DNA of 64,000 nt from Salirhabdus salicampi (GCF_024259515.1 NZ_JANBWE010000007.1:1-64000), one strand, 5' to 3'; counted from the first letter of the stretch, positions 45,405 to 55,250 are shown. Made by a program: numbers and translations. Notes: generated by a model from the letters alone, not told the origin.

Positions 45405-45863
45405 TTAAGATAAAATGTCCTCTTTATGTAATATCATATCTATGTGCAATATACCGTCATACATATATGGTTCTGAAACCGTTTGAAACCCTACAGATTG
45501 GTAAAATTCTTCTAGGTATAACTGGGCTTGAATTTTAATGGAGGTTTCGCCCCAATCTTTTAATAAAATAAGAATGGCATTTTTCAACATGGTCCGAGCA
45601 TATCCGTTACCACGAAAATCTCTATTGACAATAACTCTTCCTACAGATGCTTCTTCAAATTTCGTTCCACTTGGGATTAATCGACAATACGCTGCAATCC
45701 GCTCCCCGATTTGCAAATAGTAATGTATCGCATCTTGATCAACGTTATCGATTTCAGGATAAGGGCATTCTTGCTCTACTACGAACACATCAACCCTCTC
45801 CTTTAGGATTGCGTATAATTCATTATTCGACAATTGCTGAAATGATTTTTTCATCCATTGCAT
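45405..45863 (-). CDS. GNAT acetyltransferase (ElaA type)
   Basis: A 152-residue N-acetyltransferase. The beginning LYAILKERVDVFVVEQECPYPEID and the segment SVGRVIVNRDFRGNGYARTML match ElaA-like proteins. The substrate is unknown. GGAG lies upstream of ATG. Confidence 0.9.
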   Translation of the reverse strand: MQWMKKSFQQLSNNELYAILKERVDVFVVEQECPYPEIDNVDQDAIHYYLQIGERIAAYCRLIPSGTKFEEASVGRVIVNRDFRGNGYARTMLKNAILILLKDWGETSIKIQAQLYLEEFYQSVGFQTVSEPYMYDGILHIDMILHKEDILS

Positions 45864-45900
45864 AACTATTCTCCTTCATGTAGTATGTTATGGTTTGTTT

Positions 45901-46107
45901 CTAGCCAAAAAAGAAATCTAAAATGTTTTCTGTATGAGAACTTTCCTGATTATAAAACTGAGAATAACCGCAATTGGTACATGAAACAACAGTAAATTGA
46001 TAATTTTGAATATCAAACATCTTTGACACTTGTACCTGTCATAAACACTGCTTTATTTCGGCATTTGTACTTCCACACTTAATAAAACATTTTTCTTCAG
46101 AGATGAG
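45901..46107 (-). pseudogene. decayed Zn-ribbon nucleic-acid-binding protein
   Basis: The C-terminal part reads MFDIQNYQFTVVSCTNCGYS then FYNQESS and NILDFFFG, the hallmark of a conserved ~65-residue zinc-ribbon family. Upstream in the same orientation lie EEKC, KCGSTNAEIK and, in a different frame, FMTGTS. Reading frame shifts near 46030-46050, an in-frame TGA and loss of a start codon break the gene. The first zinc pair is also spaced C-x3-C instead of C-x2-C. Confidence 0.8.
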
Positions 46108-46122
46108 ACCCTCACCCTTTTA

Positions 46123-46806
46123 TTAAACCTTTTTTAATATAAAAACCCACATAAATGTGAGGGCTTGTTTTAATTCTTCAGGTAAGTGTTTCGTATGTGA
46201 TGATGTAACTCCTTCTTTATATACACCTAATCCGTCAATGACATTAAAACCTATGTTCTCAGCTAACTTACGAAATTCCCATGGCATCATCGTATTACAT
46301 ATAACATCTTCACCGTATAACCTTTGAAAACTATTTCCCCTTGGGGTAGCAGTTGGTCCTAATATTCCGACACATAAATGCCCTCCAGGTTTCACTATTC
46401 TCCTGATTTCCTTGACTGCCTTTACCGGCAGTGCCGTCCATTCAAGAGAGTTTATTGCCATAACAGCATCAAATGAGTTCGATGCTAATGGTAAATCAAT
46501 AATATCACCAACTTCAAATGTTAACGGGATACCTGATTTTCTTTGGTTTGCCCGCTTAATCATTTCTGCTGAAATATCAATTCCTGTTACTTTGTATTGC
46601 AACTGACTTAACTTATATGAACCATAACCATCTCCACAGCCAATGTCTGCGACCTTACTACCTATACCAACAAATTTTCGGAAGAAAGGTATAATATCTT
46701 TCCGGCTCCCTTTCTCCCACATATTTTCACTACTTTGGTGCCAAAATTCAGCCTTTTCATCCCACTGTTGTTGAGCACTTTTATGCCAAAACGATTCTTT
46801 TTTCAT
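46123..46806 (-). CDS. class I SAM-dependent methyltransferase
   Basis: A 227-residue methyltransferase of the methyltransf_11 type. Motif I is VADIGCGDGYGSYKL, the acidic ribose-binding residue is in VTGIDISAEM, and VGDIIDLPLASNSFDAVMAINSLEW covers motifs II-IV. The substrate is unknown; a tRNA, quinone or small-molecule target is possible. AAAGGTGAG precedes ATG. Confidence 0.9.
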   Translation of the reverse strand: MKKESFWHKSAQQQWDEKAEFWHQSSENMWEKGSRKDIIPFFRKFVGIGSKVADIGCGDGYGSYKLSQLQYKVTGIDISAEMIKRANQRKSGIPLTFEVGDIIDLPLASNSFDAVMAINSLEWTALPVKAVKEIRRIVKPGGHLCVGILGPTATPRGNSFQRLYGEDVICNTMMPWEFRKLAENIGFNVIDGLGVYKEGVTSSHTKHLPEELKQALTFMWVFILKKV

Positions 46807-46871
46807 AAGATCTCACCTTTCATCTATAACGATTTCGCTTTTATGTGATGAAATCCTTCCTTCCATAGATA

Positions 46872-46909
46872 CAAAAAAAGCGTATTCCGAAATATCGGAA
46901 TACGCTTTT
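46872..46909 (-). terminator. csp terminator
   Basis: On the minus strand AAGCGTATTCCGA and TCGGAATACGCTT form a perfect stem around TATT, followed by TTTTTTTG. Confidence 0.92.
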
Positions 46910-46918
46910 GTTAATGAT

Positions 46919-47116
46919 TTATAGTTTTACAACGTTTGCAGCCTGTGGACCGCGGTCGCCTTCAACGATTTCAAATTCAACATCTTGACCTTCTTCAAGA
47001 GTTTTGAAACCATCAGCTTGGATAGCTGAGAAGTGTACGAATACGTCGTCTCCATCTTCGCGCTCGATAAAACCAAAACCTTTTTCTGCATTAAACCATT
47101 TTACTTTTCCAGTCAT
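46919..47116 (-). CDS. cold-shock protein (CspB/CspD family)
   Basis: A 65-residue single cold-shock domain protein with the RNA-binding motifs KGFGFIE (RNP1) and VFVHFSAI (RNP2). It is an RNA chaperone of cold adaptation and stationary phase. ATG 47116 is eight bases from AGGAGG and gives the family length; an ATG two codons upstream overlaps the spacer. The long gene-free leader upstream (to 47339) suits the cold-regulated 5' UTR typical of csp mRNAs. Confidence 0.96.
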   Translation of the reverse strand: MTGKVKWFNAEKGFGFIEREDGDDVFVHFSAIQADGFKTLEEGQDVEFEIVEGDRGPQAANVVKL

Positions 47117-47339
47117 CTTCATGACCTCCTATTAAAAAAAATTACACAAAAGATTTGAATCCTAGCATACTTCTTACCTACTTCTTTTAATAAAGAGGTC
47201 ATAAAGTATTACTTTCACTTTCAAAATCAATTGCCTCCATTTACTTTACTCTTTTTGAGGAAAAAAAGCAAGTGTATTTCAAGAAATCTTCATTATTTTT
47301 TTGCATAGTAATGTAAAACCATCAATATTTTCCCATTTC

Positions 47340-47546
47340 TTATTCATTGTACCCTTTTCGAGGTATATCTTCAGCTTTTCCATTTGGGCGTTCAATTTTT
47401 CCATCAATTGTACCTTCAGTTAAAGTATCACTTGTTTGTTCATGGGTTTCTGCGATACCTGATGAAAGTTGGTCGTTTCGCTTATAATCTTCAGGTTCAT
47501 AATATTTATCTGCTACACTTTTGTTATTCTTATGTTTATGTGCCAT
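47340..47546 (-). CDS. YozQ family protein (DUF4025)
   Basis: A 68-residue hydrophilic protein. The core SVADKYYEPEDYKRNDQLSSG then ETHEQTSDTLTEGTID matches the small Bacillus YozQ/DUF4025 family, of unknown function. GGGAGG precedes ATG. Confidence 0.85.
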   Translation of the reverse strand: MAHKHKNNKSVADKYYEPEDYKRNDQLSSGIAETHEQTSDTLTEGTIDGKIERPNGKAEDIPRKGYNE

Positions 47547-47616
47547 AAATGACCTCCCAACATTTTTTCTTTATCATTCCACTGTGTCGTTAGAAATATG
47601 TAATAAAAGTGATTAA

Positions 47617-47648
47617 TAAAAAAACAACCTCACTTCATGAAAGTGAGG
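47617..47648 (-). terminator. terminator of the CotF-like gene
   Basis: On the minus strand CCTCACTT and AAGTGAGG pair around TCATG and are followed by TTGTTTTTTT. Confidence 0.88.
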
Positions 47649-47662
47649 CCGTAAACCGATAG

Positions 47663-48148
47663 CTACATGGAAAGAGCTTGCTTAGCTAATTTCAAGTCAT
47701 TCTCAAATAATTTGTTAATATCGTATGAAGGGTATAGTCCTTTTTTATACATGAAACGATACACTTGATCATGTAATTGAATGCAGCTATTCAACTGCTT
47801 TATTAATACCTCTTTCAATTTTGGAGTAGCAGTTTCTGTTATCGCAATCGCATAATTGCGAACTCCGGTTTTCATGAATGCGAGTAAATCTCCTACCATG
47901 AAGTTTTCCATAGCATTACGTTCCATTAATTCATCTTCTCTCGTTTGTGGAACATTTTGGTAAAATTTCATTAACTCTTTTAATTCTGATTCTATTACCT
48001 GAATCGCTTTCTGAAACAATTCCCGTGTTTCTTTATCCTTTAACATTTTTACACTCGTTTTCATCTTCACTAAACCAACGGATTTAAACACCACTAGCTC
48101 ATGTAACTCTAATGATTCGTGCCATGCCAACGTCTTTTGTTGTTCCAT
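47663..48148 (-). CDS. spore coat protein, CotF family
   Basis: A 161-residue, largely helical protein. The beginning LAWHESLELHELVVFKSVGLVKMK and the MEFFMVGDLLAF-like central helix fit the CotF-type coat protein family (ferritin-like helical bundle). Expected location is the spore coat or outer layers. GGGAGG precedes ATG. It is monocistronic. Confidence 0.82.
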   Translation of the reverse strand: MEQQKTLAWHESLELHELVVFKSVGLVKMKTSVKMLKDKETRELFQKAIQVIESELKELMKFYQNVPQTREDELMERNAMENFMVGDLLAFMKTGVRNYAIAITETATPKLKEVLIKQLNSCIQLHDQVYRFMYKKGLYPSYDINKLFENDLKLAKQALSM

Positions 48149-48242
48149 AATACATCCAATCCTCCCAGTAGGTATTTTCGTTAGTATTGTATGCAGGACG
48201 ACAACCTACGGGACATCAGTTGGGAAAAATAGGCACTAATCT

Positions 48243-48269
48243 AAAAAAGAGAGAGCTTCAAAGCTCTCC
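48243..48269 (-). terminator. rib operon terminator
   Basis: On the minus strand GAGAGCTT and AAGCTCTC pair around TG and are followed by TCTTTTTT, just after ribH. Confidence 0.88.
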
Positions 48270-48277
48270 CCTTATCT

Positions 48278-48745
48278 TTATTCAAACTCTTTAACAAGCT
48301 GTGCCATCTCAATCGCTGAAACTGCCGCTTCTGCACCTTTATTACCCGCTTTAGTTCCCGCACGTTCAATTGCTTGTTCAATCGTATCCGTTGTTAATAC
48401 ACCAAAAATGACTGGTTTGCCTGTTTTTAGTGAAGCAGCTGATACACCTTTTGCGGCTTCATTACATACGTAATCAAAGTGGGGAGTAGAACCTCGAATA
48501 ACAGCACCTAGCGTTATGACAGCATCGTAATTACCGGATTCAGCCATCTTTTGTGCAATTAATGGGATTTCAAATGCTCCCGGAACCCATGCAACATCAA
48601 CGTGTTCCTCATTTACTCCGTGCCGTTTTAAAGCCCCAGTTGCACCCTCTAATAATTTTCCTGTAATAAAGTCATTAAATCTACCTGCTACGATTCCTAC
48701 ACGTAGTCCTGTTCCTACTAGGCTTCCTTCAAATTGTTTACCCAT
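48278..48745 (-). CDS. ribH: 6,7-dimethyl-8-ribityllumazine synthase
   Basis: A 155-residue lumazine synthase, which condenses the RibA-pathway pyrimidine with dihydroxybutanone phosphate and forms icosahedral shells. Active-site features [10 protein letters not shown] and [14 protein letters not shown] with the catalytic His are present. It is the last gene of the rib operon, 11 bases after ribBA, with AGGAGG upstream. Confidence 0.98.
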   Translation of the reverse strand: MGKQFEGSLVGTGLRVGIVAGRFNDFITGKLLEGATGALKRHGVNEEHVDVAWVPGAFEIPLIAQKMAESGNYDAVITLGAVIRGSTPHFDYVCNEAAKGVSAASLKTGKPVIFGVLTTDTIEQAIERAGTKAGNKGAEAAVSAIEMAQLVKEFE

Positions 48746-48756
48746 TGTATTTCCTC

Positions 48757-50010
48757 CTAATTGTCTTGTTTTGTATGGAACTGAAGCATATGCCCCAACT
48801 TCTTATATTTCGTTTTAATGTAATTTTCGTTTTCATCTCGATATGGGAGCTGTAAAGAAACACGGTCAACTACCTCTAAGTTATATCCTTTCAACCCTGC
48901 AATTTTACGAGGGTTATTCGTTAGAAGACGCATTTTCTCAACACCTAAATCACGTAAAATTTGTGCACCTATACCATAGTCACGCAAATCCGGTGCAAAG
49001 CCAAGCTTTTCGTTCGCTTCCACCGTGTCGTAGCCTTGTTCTTGCAGCTTATAAGCTTTTAATTTATTGATAAGTCCAATTCCACGGCCTTCTTGCCTCA
49101 TATAAAGTAATATGCCGTTTCCTTCATCCTCGATTTGTGAAAGGGCTGTATGCAATTGTGGGCCACAGTCACATCGATATGAACCGAATACATCACCAGT
49201 TAAACACTCGGAATGAACACGAACTAATACGGGCTTTGACGTATCGATTTCACCTTTTACTAAAGCTACATGTTCTTTATAATCAACTATGTTTGTATAC
49301 CCAATCGCACGAAACTCCCCAAATTCGGTTGGCAGTTTCACTTCAACTTCTCTATTAACAAGCTTCTCTTTTCTGTTTCTATACTCAATTAAGTCTTTAA
49401 TCGTAATAATCTTTAAACTAAATTGTTTAGCAATTTCAGTTAAGTCAGGAACACGGGCCATCGTTCCATCATCTTTAATAATTTCGCAAATAACACCTGA
49501 TGGGTGTGCACCGCTTAATTTTGCTAGATCAACGGAGGCTTCTGTATGACCTGCCCTTCTAAGTACACCGCCATTCTTTGCTACAATCGGAAATACGTGA
49601 CCTGGTCGCTTAAAGTCTGTCGGGATGGAGTTTGGGTTTAAAATTTCTTGAATTGTCTTCGCCCGTTCTGCTGCACTAATACCTGTAGTCGTTTCTTTAT
49701 GATCTACACTTACGGTAAATGCTGTACCATATGGGTCAGTGTTCGTATTTACCATTGGTCCTAATTTTAGTTTTTCAGCTGTTTCTTCTGTAATTGTCGT
49801 ACAGACAAGACCTCTTCCGTGTGTAATCATAAAGTTTATCGTTTCCGGAGTTACTTTATCAGCAAGGGCTACGAAATCACCCTCATTTTCGCGGTCTTCA
49901 TCATCCACAACAATGACAACTTTCCCGCGATTTAAATCCTCTATTGCCTCATCTATTGTGTTAAACAATCCAATCACATCCTTATCTCCGTTGATTTTAA
50001 GCGAACCCAT
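48757..50010 (-). CDS. ribBA: bifunctional DHBP synthase / GTP cyclohydrolase II
   Basis: A 417-residue fusion enzyme. The N-terminal DHBP synthase domain (about 1-210) has [12 protein letters not shown] and the THGRGLVC and GHTEASVDL motifs. The C-terminal GTP cyclohydrolase II domain (about 215-410) has the zinc cysteines in [17 protein letters not shown] and the RQEGRGIGL catalytic segment. The start overlaps ribE by 14 bases. Confidence 0.98.
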   Translation of the reverse strand: MGSLKINGDKDVIGLFNTIDEAIEDLNRGKVVIVVDDEDRENEGDFVALADKVTPETINFMITHGRGLVCTTITEETAEKLKLGPMVNTNTDPYGTAFTVSVDHKETTTGISAAERAKTIQEILNPNSIPTDFKRPGHVFPIVAKNGGVLRRAGHTEASVDLAKLSGAHPSGVICEIIKDDGTMARVPDLTEIAKQFSLKIITIKDLIEYRNRKEKLVNREVEVKLPTEFGEFRAIGYTNIVDYKEHVALVKGEIDTSKPVLVRVHSECLTGDVFGSYRCDCGPQLHTALSQIEDEGNGILLYMRQEGRGIGLINKLKAYKLQEQGYDTVEANEKLGFAPDLRDYGIGAQILRDLGVEKMRLLTNNPRKIAGLKGYNLEVVDRVSLQLPYRDENENYIKTKYKKLGHMLQFHTKQDN

Positions 50011-50647
50011 TTTCCTCTAGCATCGTTTTATTAATGTTTGACGGATTTTGTAGCTCCTGTTTTCTTGTTAACATGTTTTCTACATATTTCGCTAACATGT
50101 CACACTCAATATTTACGGTGTCACCCTTACCTTTTGACCCTAACACTGTTTCATCATACGTATGTGGAATCAATGAAATCGTAAATACGTTGCCCTCTAC
50201 CCCGAAGATGGTTAAACTTGTTCCATCTACTGCAATTGAACCCTTTAAGAGTAAAAATTTTGCCAACGATTCGGGCACCTTAATTTTATAATATACTGCA
50301 TTGGCAACTTCTTCTTTACCAATAATTTCCCCGACACCATCTACATGTCCGGAGACGAAATGGCCACCAAAACGACCGTTGGCTGCCATTGATCTTTCTA
50401 AGTTCACCTTTGACCCAGTTGACAATTCCTTTAATGAAGTAGCTTTTACCGTTTCGGGCATGACATCCACTTCAAAGGAACCTTTTGTATATTTCGTTAC
50501 AGTTAAACAAACACCATTTATAGAAATACTGTCACCAATATTTACGTCTTCTAAGACTTTTGTAGCCCCGATTTCCATAACAATGGATTGTGGAGATTTT
50601 TTCATATTCTGTATTGTTCCGACTTCCTCAATAATCCCTGTAAACAT
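49997..50647 (-). CDS. ribE: riboflavin synthase, alpha subunit
   Basis: A 216-residue enzyme made of two homologous lumazine-binding barrels (about 1-95 and 96-195). Each has the expected pattern: [12 protein letters not shown] with INGVCLTV, then [14 protein letters not shown] with VDGTSLTIF. It dismutates two lumazines into riboflavin. GGGGAG lies upstream of ATG and ribD ends three bases before. Confidence 0.98.
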   Translation of the reverse strand: MFTGIIEEVGTIQNMKKSPQSIVMEIGATKVLEDVNIGDSISINGVCLTVTKYTKGSFEVDVMPETVKATSLKELSTGSKVNLERSMAANGRFGGHFVSGHVDGVGEIIGKEEVANAVYYKIKVPESLAKFLLLKGSIAVDGTSLTIFGVEGNVFTISLIPHTYDETVLGSKGKGDTVNIECDMLAKYVENMLTRKQELQNPSNINKTMLEENGFA

Positions 50648-50650
50648 CTT

Positions 50651-51760
50651 TTACTCCCCTTTATAATCTTCGCTATTTCTCCGTTCAGCAACTACCCTTA
50701 CATCTTCACCAATTCTGTCCACACTCTTTATACTCATATTGAGAGACTCATCCATTGTGATGAAGCCCGGTCCACCAAATGAAGTCGGCGCATCACGACC
50801 ACCTACAAGTTTAGGGGCGATATACGTAATTAATTGTTGAAAGGCGTTACTCTTTAGGAAACTTCCATTAACTTCAGCGCCACCTTCAACAAAAAGTTTC
50901 ATAATGCCCCTTTCCCCAAGCGCTTTTAACAATTGTGGGATTTTAATATCTTCTTGGTTTAATTGAATAATATCCACGTTTTTATATTGTAAGTATTGAT
51001 TCATCTTTTTCTTCTCAACCTTATTCCCGATAATAATCCAGGTGTCGACTTTTCCATCAGTAATGACATTAGACTCCAATGGTGTACGTAAATTTGTATC
51101 TAGTACTATTCTGACTGGATTTTTGCCGCCGTTCGGTAATCGAGTCGTTAAAGAAGGGTTGTCGGCAATTACCGTCCCTACACCAACTAAAATGGCGTCA
51201 TGTTTATGTCTATACTCGTGAACATCTCTTCGTGATTCTTCCCCTGTCACCCATTGGCTATGTTTCGTTACCGTTGCCGTTTTTCCATCCATTGTTATGG
51301 CAGATTTTATCGTTACATAAGGTGTTTTATATTTTATATAATGAAAAAACGGTTTATATATTTGTTCCGCTTCCTCTTTCAATATACCTACATCCACCTC
51401 TATCCCGGCAGAGCGCAGTTTTTCAATTCCTTTTCCCGAAACCCGGGAATCTTCATCCGTTGTGGCTACAACAACCCGTTTAACACCCTTATTAATTAAT
51501 AAATCGGCACAGGGTGGTGTCTTGCCGTAGTGGCTGCAAGGCTCTAACGTAACATAAACGGTGGACCCATGTGCTGAGTCGCCAGCCATGTTCATCGCAT
51601 GAACTTCTGCATGAGGTTCCCCTGCTCTTAAATGGGCACCCATACCAATGATACGACCTTCTTTAACAGCCACCGATCCTACCGGTGGGTTCGGTGATGT
51701 CTGACCTGATACAGATTTTGCTAATGATAATGCAAGTTCCATATAACTATGATCATTCAT
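50651..51760 (-). CDS. ribD: bifunctional riboflavin deaminase-reductase RibD
   Basis: A 369-residue bifunctional enzyme. The N-terminal zinc deaminase domain has PHAEVHAMNMAG and LEPCSHYGKTPPCADLL (HAE and PCxxxxxxPPC). The C-terminal reductase domain contains DGKTATVTKHSQW and FVEGGAEVNG. ATG 51760 is chosen because AAGGAGAG is about nine bases upstream; the open frame further up runs through the FMN riboswitch terminator. It is the first gene of ribDEBAH. Confidence 0.97.
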   Translation of the reverse strand: MNDHSYMELALSLAKSVSGQTSPNPPVGSVAVKEGRIIGMGAHLRAGEPHAEVHAMNMAGDSAHGSTVYVTLEPCSHYGKTPPCADLLINKGVKRVVVATTDEDSRVSGKGIEKLRSAGIEVDVGILKEEAEQIYKPFFHYIKYKTPYVTIKSAITMDGKTATVTKHSQWVTGEESRRDVHEYRHKHDAILVGVGTVIADNPSLTTRLPNGGKNPVRIVLDTNLRTPLESNVITDGKVDTWIIIGNKVEKKKMNQYLQYKNVDIIQLNQEDIKIPQLLKALGERGIMKLFVEGGAEVNGSFLKSNAFQQLITYIAPKLVGGRDAPTSFGGPGFITMDESLNMSIKSVDRIGEDVRVVAERRNSEDYKGE

Positions 51761-51780
51761 ATTAATCTCTCTCCTTATAC

Positions 51781-51805
51781 AAGAAAAACCCCTGAAAACA
51801 GGGGT
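51781..51805 (-). terminator. terminator of the FMN riboswitch
   Basis: On the minus strand ACCCCTG and CAGGGGT pair around TTTT and are followed by TTTTCTT. It lies between the aptamer and the ribD ribosome site. Confidence 0.9.
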
Positions 51806-51898
51806 CATGGTAGGATCTTTAACGGGATTCAAGCATAAAAGTATACTGAAGCAAACGTTTGTTCGTACAAAAACCAAACGCGCGCTAATCACCGAAAA

Positions 51899-52045
51899 TT
51901 TCCTTCTCCCATCCAGACTTTACTGTCGGCTTCGGATTCTCACCGAAATCCACCGTTTGACTATTATCAAACGGGTCACGGGCTTGTAAATCATTCTGAT
52001 TTCATCACCGCCGGTTGGGAATTTCACCCGACCCCGAAGGAATAA
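51899..52045 (-). promoter_or_regulatory. FMN riboswitch (RFN element)
   Basis: The minus strand has the RFN core in order: CTTCGGGGTCGGGTGAAATT, CCAACCGGCGGTGATGAAAT, AGCCCGTGACCCGT, GGTGGATTTCGGTGAGAATC and CCGAAGCCGACAGTAAAGTC, ending GGATGGGAGAAGG. The intrinsic terminator downstream indicates transcriptional control of ribDEBAH. Confidence 0.97.
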
Positions 52046-52103
52046 GCTATACAATTATTTGTATTATACCATTATTTTTTTATTAAGTTCAAAGAGAAGG
52101 CTC

Positions 52104-52137
52104 AAAAAAAAACACCCCGTATAAAAACCGGGGTGTC
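52104..52137 (-). terminator. terminator of the DUF3889 gene
   Basis: On the minus strand ACACCCCG and CGGGGTGT pair around GTTTTTATA and are followed by a run of nine T. Confidence 0.9.
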
Positions 52138-52142
52138 CCTAT

Positions 52143-52469
52143 TCAAGATTCAATTTCGTCAAAGTAAACATCCAGTAATTTATCCTCTTTTGGATTTACC
52201 AAGACATATACGTTCACATCTTTTTTCTGTTGCTCATTAGCTTGAACAGATAATCGGAAATTGTATTGCTGTCGCTCATCGGAAATGACAACTTTCCCCT
52301 GATAAGCATAATCAGTTACTTTATGCGTTGGATATTGCTTTTTCGTTTCGGCTACTGCTATTTTACCCCATTTGGCATATTCAGGTTGAGCATAAGTTGT
52401 TACAGTTGGTAACAATATGACAACTAACGAAAGCAAAAGAAGAAGTTTGCCCCACTTTACTTGTTTCAA
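52143..52469 (-). CDS. YqzG/YhdC family protein (DUF3889)
   Basis: A 108-residue exported protein. The first ~27 residues form a signal peptide (KWGKLLLLLSLVVILL, cleavage after TYAQ). The mature part PEYAKWGKIAVAETKKQYP and VVISDERQQYNFRLSV matches DUF3889, of unknown function. The start is TTG with GGAGG nine bases upstream. It is divergent from the protease gene. Confidence 0.82.
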   Translation of the reverse strand: MKQVKWGKLLLLLSLVVILLPTVTTYAQPEYAKWGKIAVAETKKQYPTHKVTDYAYQGKVVISDERQQYNFRLSVQANEQQKKDVNVYVLVNPKEDKLLDVYFDEIES

Positions 52470-52734
52470 ATTTATGTACCTCCTTTCTTACTTAACTTTC
52501 CTTAGTTTTTTTCATTCTATTAAAAGCTATTCATCACTATAAAAGTATTAACGACTACGAAAAAACAATGGATCCGTCAAACTTTCCTTTGCCTGCCAAT
52601 TAGACTACGCTTTCGACAAATCCCGTATGTAGCTAAGACCAATGCACTAGCAACAATTAGTACTAACGCTATATTGTACACGTCTAATAATTGTTAGAAA
52701 ATATAAATGATTCGAAAATTTTGGGAGGGAAACT

Positions 52735-54450
52735 ATGAAAAAGTTATTTTCAAGTATATTAATAGCCGTTTTACTTTTAAGTCTTGTTTCTCCATTTCAA
52801 TCCACTTCATCAGGTGAAACAAATTTAGAGGTGGATAAACAATTAACAGAGATCCTATCAACTGTATCCGATAGTTCAATTGTTGAGGCCGTTGTCTCAT
52901 ATGATCACGATCCGACAACAGAGGATTTGAACTTGCTAAAATCTCTAGGTTTAGACATAAAGACATTTAGCCAACTTCCTATCGTAGGGGTAAAAGGGAC
53001 AAGTGCTCAAGTTCAGAAACTGTTAGACAGTGATGTAAATGCCTTATCTGTTTATGCCAACAAAAAGTTAGACTATTTCATGCGAGATAGCCGCGAACTT
53101 ATTGGTGCGGAAAGAGTATGGTCTGACCTAGGCTATACTGGTAAAGGAACTACAGTTGCTGTAATTGATAGTGGGATTGACGCAACACACCCTGACCTAC
53201 CTTATGGCACAAAAGTTATACAAAACGTTAAATTATTAGTTGGGGAAAGCATTTTTGGTGATGAAGATACTTACTTGGAAGGTGTATTAAATACTGATAC
53301 TTCATCTGGTCATGGTACACATGTTGCCGGTACAATTGCTGGTAACGGTACCGCAAGTGATGGCCTTTATAAAGGTATTGCTCCTGATGCACAGTTAGTT
53401 GGAATTGGTGCTGGTGAAGGTTTACACATACTTTGGGCACTTGAAGGATTTAACTACGTGCTAGAAAAACACGAAGAATATGGTATTGATGTAATTAGTA
53501 ATAGCTGGGGTACGAGTGGTGAATATTCGCCAAATAACCCAATCAATATTGCAAGTAAAGAAGCGCATGACGAAGGAATGGTTGTCGTTTTTGCAGCCGG
53601 AAATGCTGGACCAGATGACAATACATTAAACCCATACTCTGCAGCACCATGGGTCATTTCAGTAGCAGCCGGTACGAAAGATAAAGAGTTAGCAAACTTT
53701 TCATCTCGCGGTGTTGCTGGTGATGAATTCCTTCATCCTGATATTACAGCACCAGGGGTAGACATCGTTTCAACGAAGTCATCTACTGGAGTTGTTATGA
53801 ATTCGTTAGGTACTGTAAAAGATTCAACATACATTGCACCAGAGCACCTGCCATACTACACTACTGCTAGTGGAACGAGTATGGCGACACCTCACATTTC
53901 TGGAGTTGTTGCATTAATGCGTGAAGCAACACCTGATATGCATCCTGCTATTGTATTAGATGTTTTACAGAAAACTGCCGACGAAATGGCTAGTTACGAA
54001 TTTCATGAGGTTGGCGCTGGTTATGTTAACGCATATGAAGCTGTGAAAAAAGCCGAAAAAACAAAAGCATTCATCGGTAAATATAAAGAGAAAGAAACTG
54101 GAAAAACGTATGACACTTATTTTGAGGAATATACTTGGGAAGGTACAGTAGGACCTGGCTCTTCTACATTAGAAGTTGAATCCCATGACTATTACGACAT
54201 CGAAATTGGGAAAGATTCAGTAAGTTTAAAAGTTAGTATTTCTTGGTTGTCCGCCACAAATGATTTAGACTTATTTGTTCGAGATGCAAATGGTGAGTTG
54301 GTTGGTTCATCTGCAAACGGGTTTACCACGACAGAAGAAACAACTGTTCCAGACGTAGCTGAAGGGACATATGAGGTTGACGTAGAGGGTTGGTTAAATA
54401 CAATTGAAAACTATGAAGGCACATATGTCGTAGAAAAGATTTTAAAGTAA
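52735..54450 (+). CDS. secreted subtilisin-like serine protease
   Basis: A 571-residue S8-family preproprotease. It has a signal peptide (about 1-27), an inhibitor-I9-like propeptide (about 35-115), and a catalytic domain with the triad Asp145 (VAVIDSGIDATHPDL), His193 (SSGHGTHVAG) and Ser382 (SGTSMATPH), plus oxyanion Asn290. A C-terminal PPC-type domain (about 450-571, NDLDLFVRDANGELVGSS) probably aids secretion or stability. GGAGGG precedes ATG. It has its own terminator. Confidence 0.95.
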   Translation: MKKLFSSILIAVLLLSLVSPFQSTSSGETNLEVDKQLTEILSTVSDSSIVEAVVSYDHDPTTEDLNLLKSLGLDIKTFSQLPIVGVKGTSAQVQKLLDSDVNALSVYANKKLDYFMRDSRELIGAERVWSDLGYTGKGTTVAVIDSGIDATHPDLPYGTKVIQNVKLLVGESIFGDEDTYLEGVLNTDTSSGHGTHVAGTIAGNGTASDGLYKGIAPDAQLVGIGAGEGLHILWALEGFNYVLEKHEEYGIDVISNSWGTSGEYSPNNPINIASKEAHDEGMVVVFAAGNAGPDDNTLNPYSAAPWVISVAAGTKDKELANFSSRGVAGDEFLHPDITAPGVDIVSTKSSTGVVMNSLGTVKDSTYIAPEHLPYYTTASGTSMATPHISGVVALMREATPDMHPAIVLDVLQKTADEMASYEFHEVGAGYVNAYEAVKKAEKTKAFIGKYKEKETGKTYDTYFEEYTWEGTVGPGSSTLEVESHDYYDIEIGKDSVSLKVSISWLSATNDLDLFVRDANGELVGSSANGFTTTEETTVPDVAEGTYEVDVEGWLNTIENYEGTYVVEKILK

Positions 54451-54459
54451 CATAAAGTT

Positions 54460-54491
54460 AGGGATAGCCTATAAAAGGCTATCCCTTTTTC
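54460..54491 (+). terminator. protease terminator (bidirectional)
   Basis: AGGGATAGCCT and AGGCTATCCCT form an 11-bp stem around ATAAA, followed by TTTTTC. Confidence 0.92.
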
Positions 54492-55036
54492 TTTATATAA
54501 TCATCTTTTAAAATCGAATATAGCTTTAAATTTTGATGCATCCCTTTTACGAGCATCCCCTTACGAATTGTACCTTCATACGTCATCCCTACCTTTTCCA
54601 TTACACGAGCAGAGCCTATATTTTGTTCAAAACACCGTGCTTGGATACGGACTAACCCTAATTCCTCAAAACCGAACTTAACTACCTCATTTACCACCTC
54701 TGTCATGAGTCCCTTCTTCCAATAAGGACGAGCAAGCACGTAACCTATTTCTCCCACTTTATGTTTTTTACTATAAGAAACGTAGTCAATTGTTCCAATC
54801 AACTTGTTTTGATCCTTATCTATAATCCCTCAAAAGAATTTATCATCTAATGCCAAAATACTATCAATAAATTTTTTTGTGTCTTGTTCCGTTTTATGGC
54901 GATCCCATGACACATACATTGCTACTTCACTATCGGAACCATATTCAAACATATCATTCACATCTTGGGGACGAATTTCTCTTAACATGAGCCTCTTCGT
55001 ATGTAAGGTTGGAACATATCTTTTTTCATTCTCCAC
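54479..55036 (-). pseudogene. GNAT acetyltransferase broken by an in-frame stop
   Basis: A single 185-residue RimJ/RimL-type acetyltransferase frame is interrupted at 54830-54832 by TGA. The frame before (ending LALDDKFF) and after (GIIDKDQNKLIGTIDYV) is continuous and the family usually has Trp there, so a TGG to TGA change explains it. The acetyl-CoA region GYVLARPYWKKGLMTEVV and the C-terminal motif are intact. A sequencing error is the other explanation. Confidence 0.85.
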
Positions 55037-55163
55037 TATAATCCCTCACTTTTTGAATATACCACCATTTTACCAAACATTAACAAAATACGGGATATAG
55101 TCTCCCTATGTAGCAACAATGAAATCTAATAGACAACAAATCGATAGAGCTAACTGTACTTAA

Positions 55164-55192
55164 AAACCTAGTGTAACTAATACACTAGGTTT
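55164..55192 (-). terminator. terminator of the M20 amidohydrolase gene
   Basis: AAACCTAGTGTA and TACACTAGGTTT form a perfect 12-bp stem around ACTAA. On the minus strand it is followed by TTAAG. Confidence 0.75.
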
Positions 55193-55250
55193 GTTCAGTA
55201 GTATCTATATAGTTAAAAAATCTTGGGGAGATCATTAACTTATACCTTTT

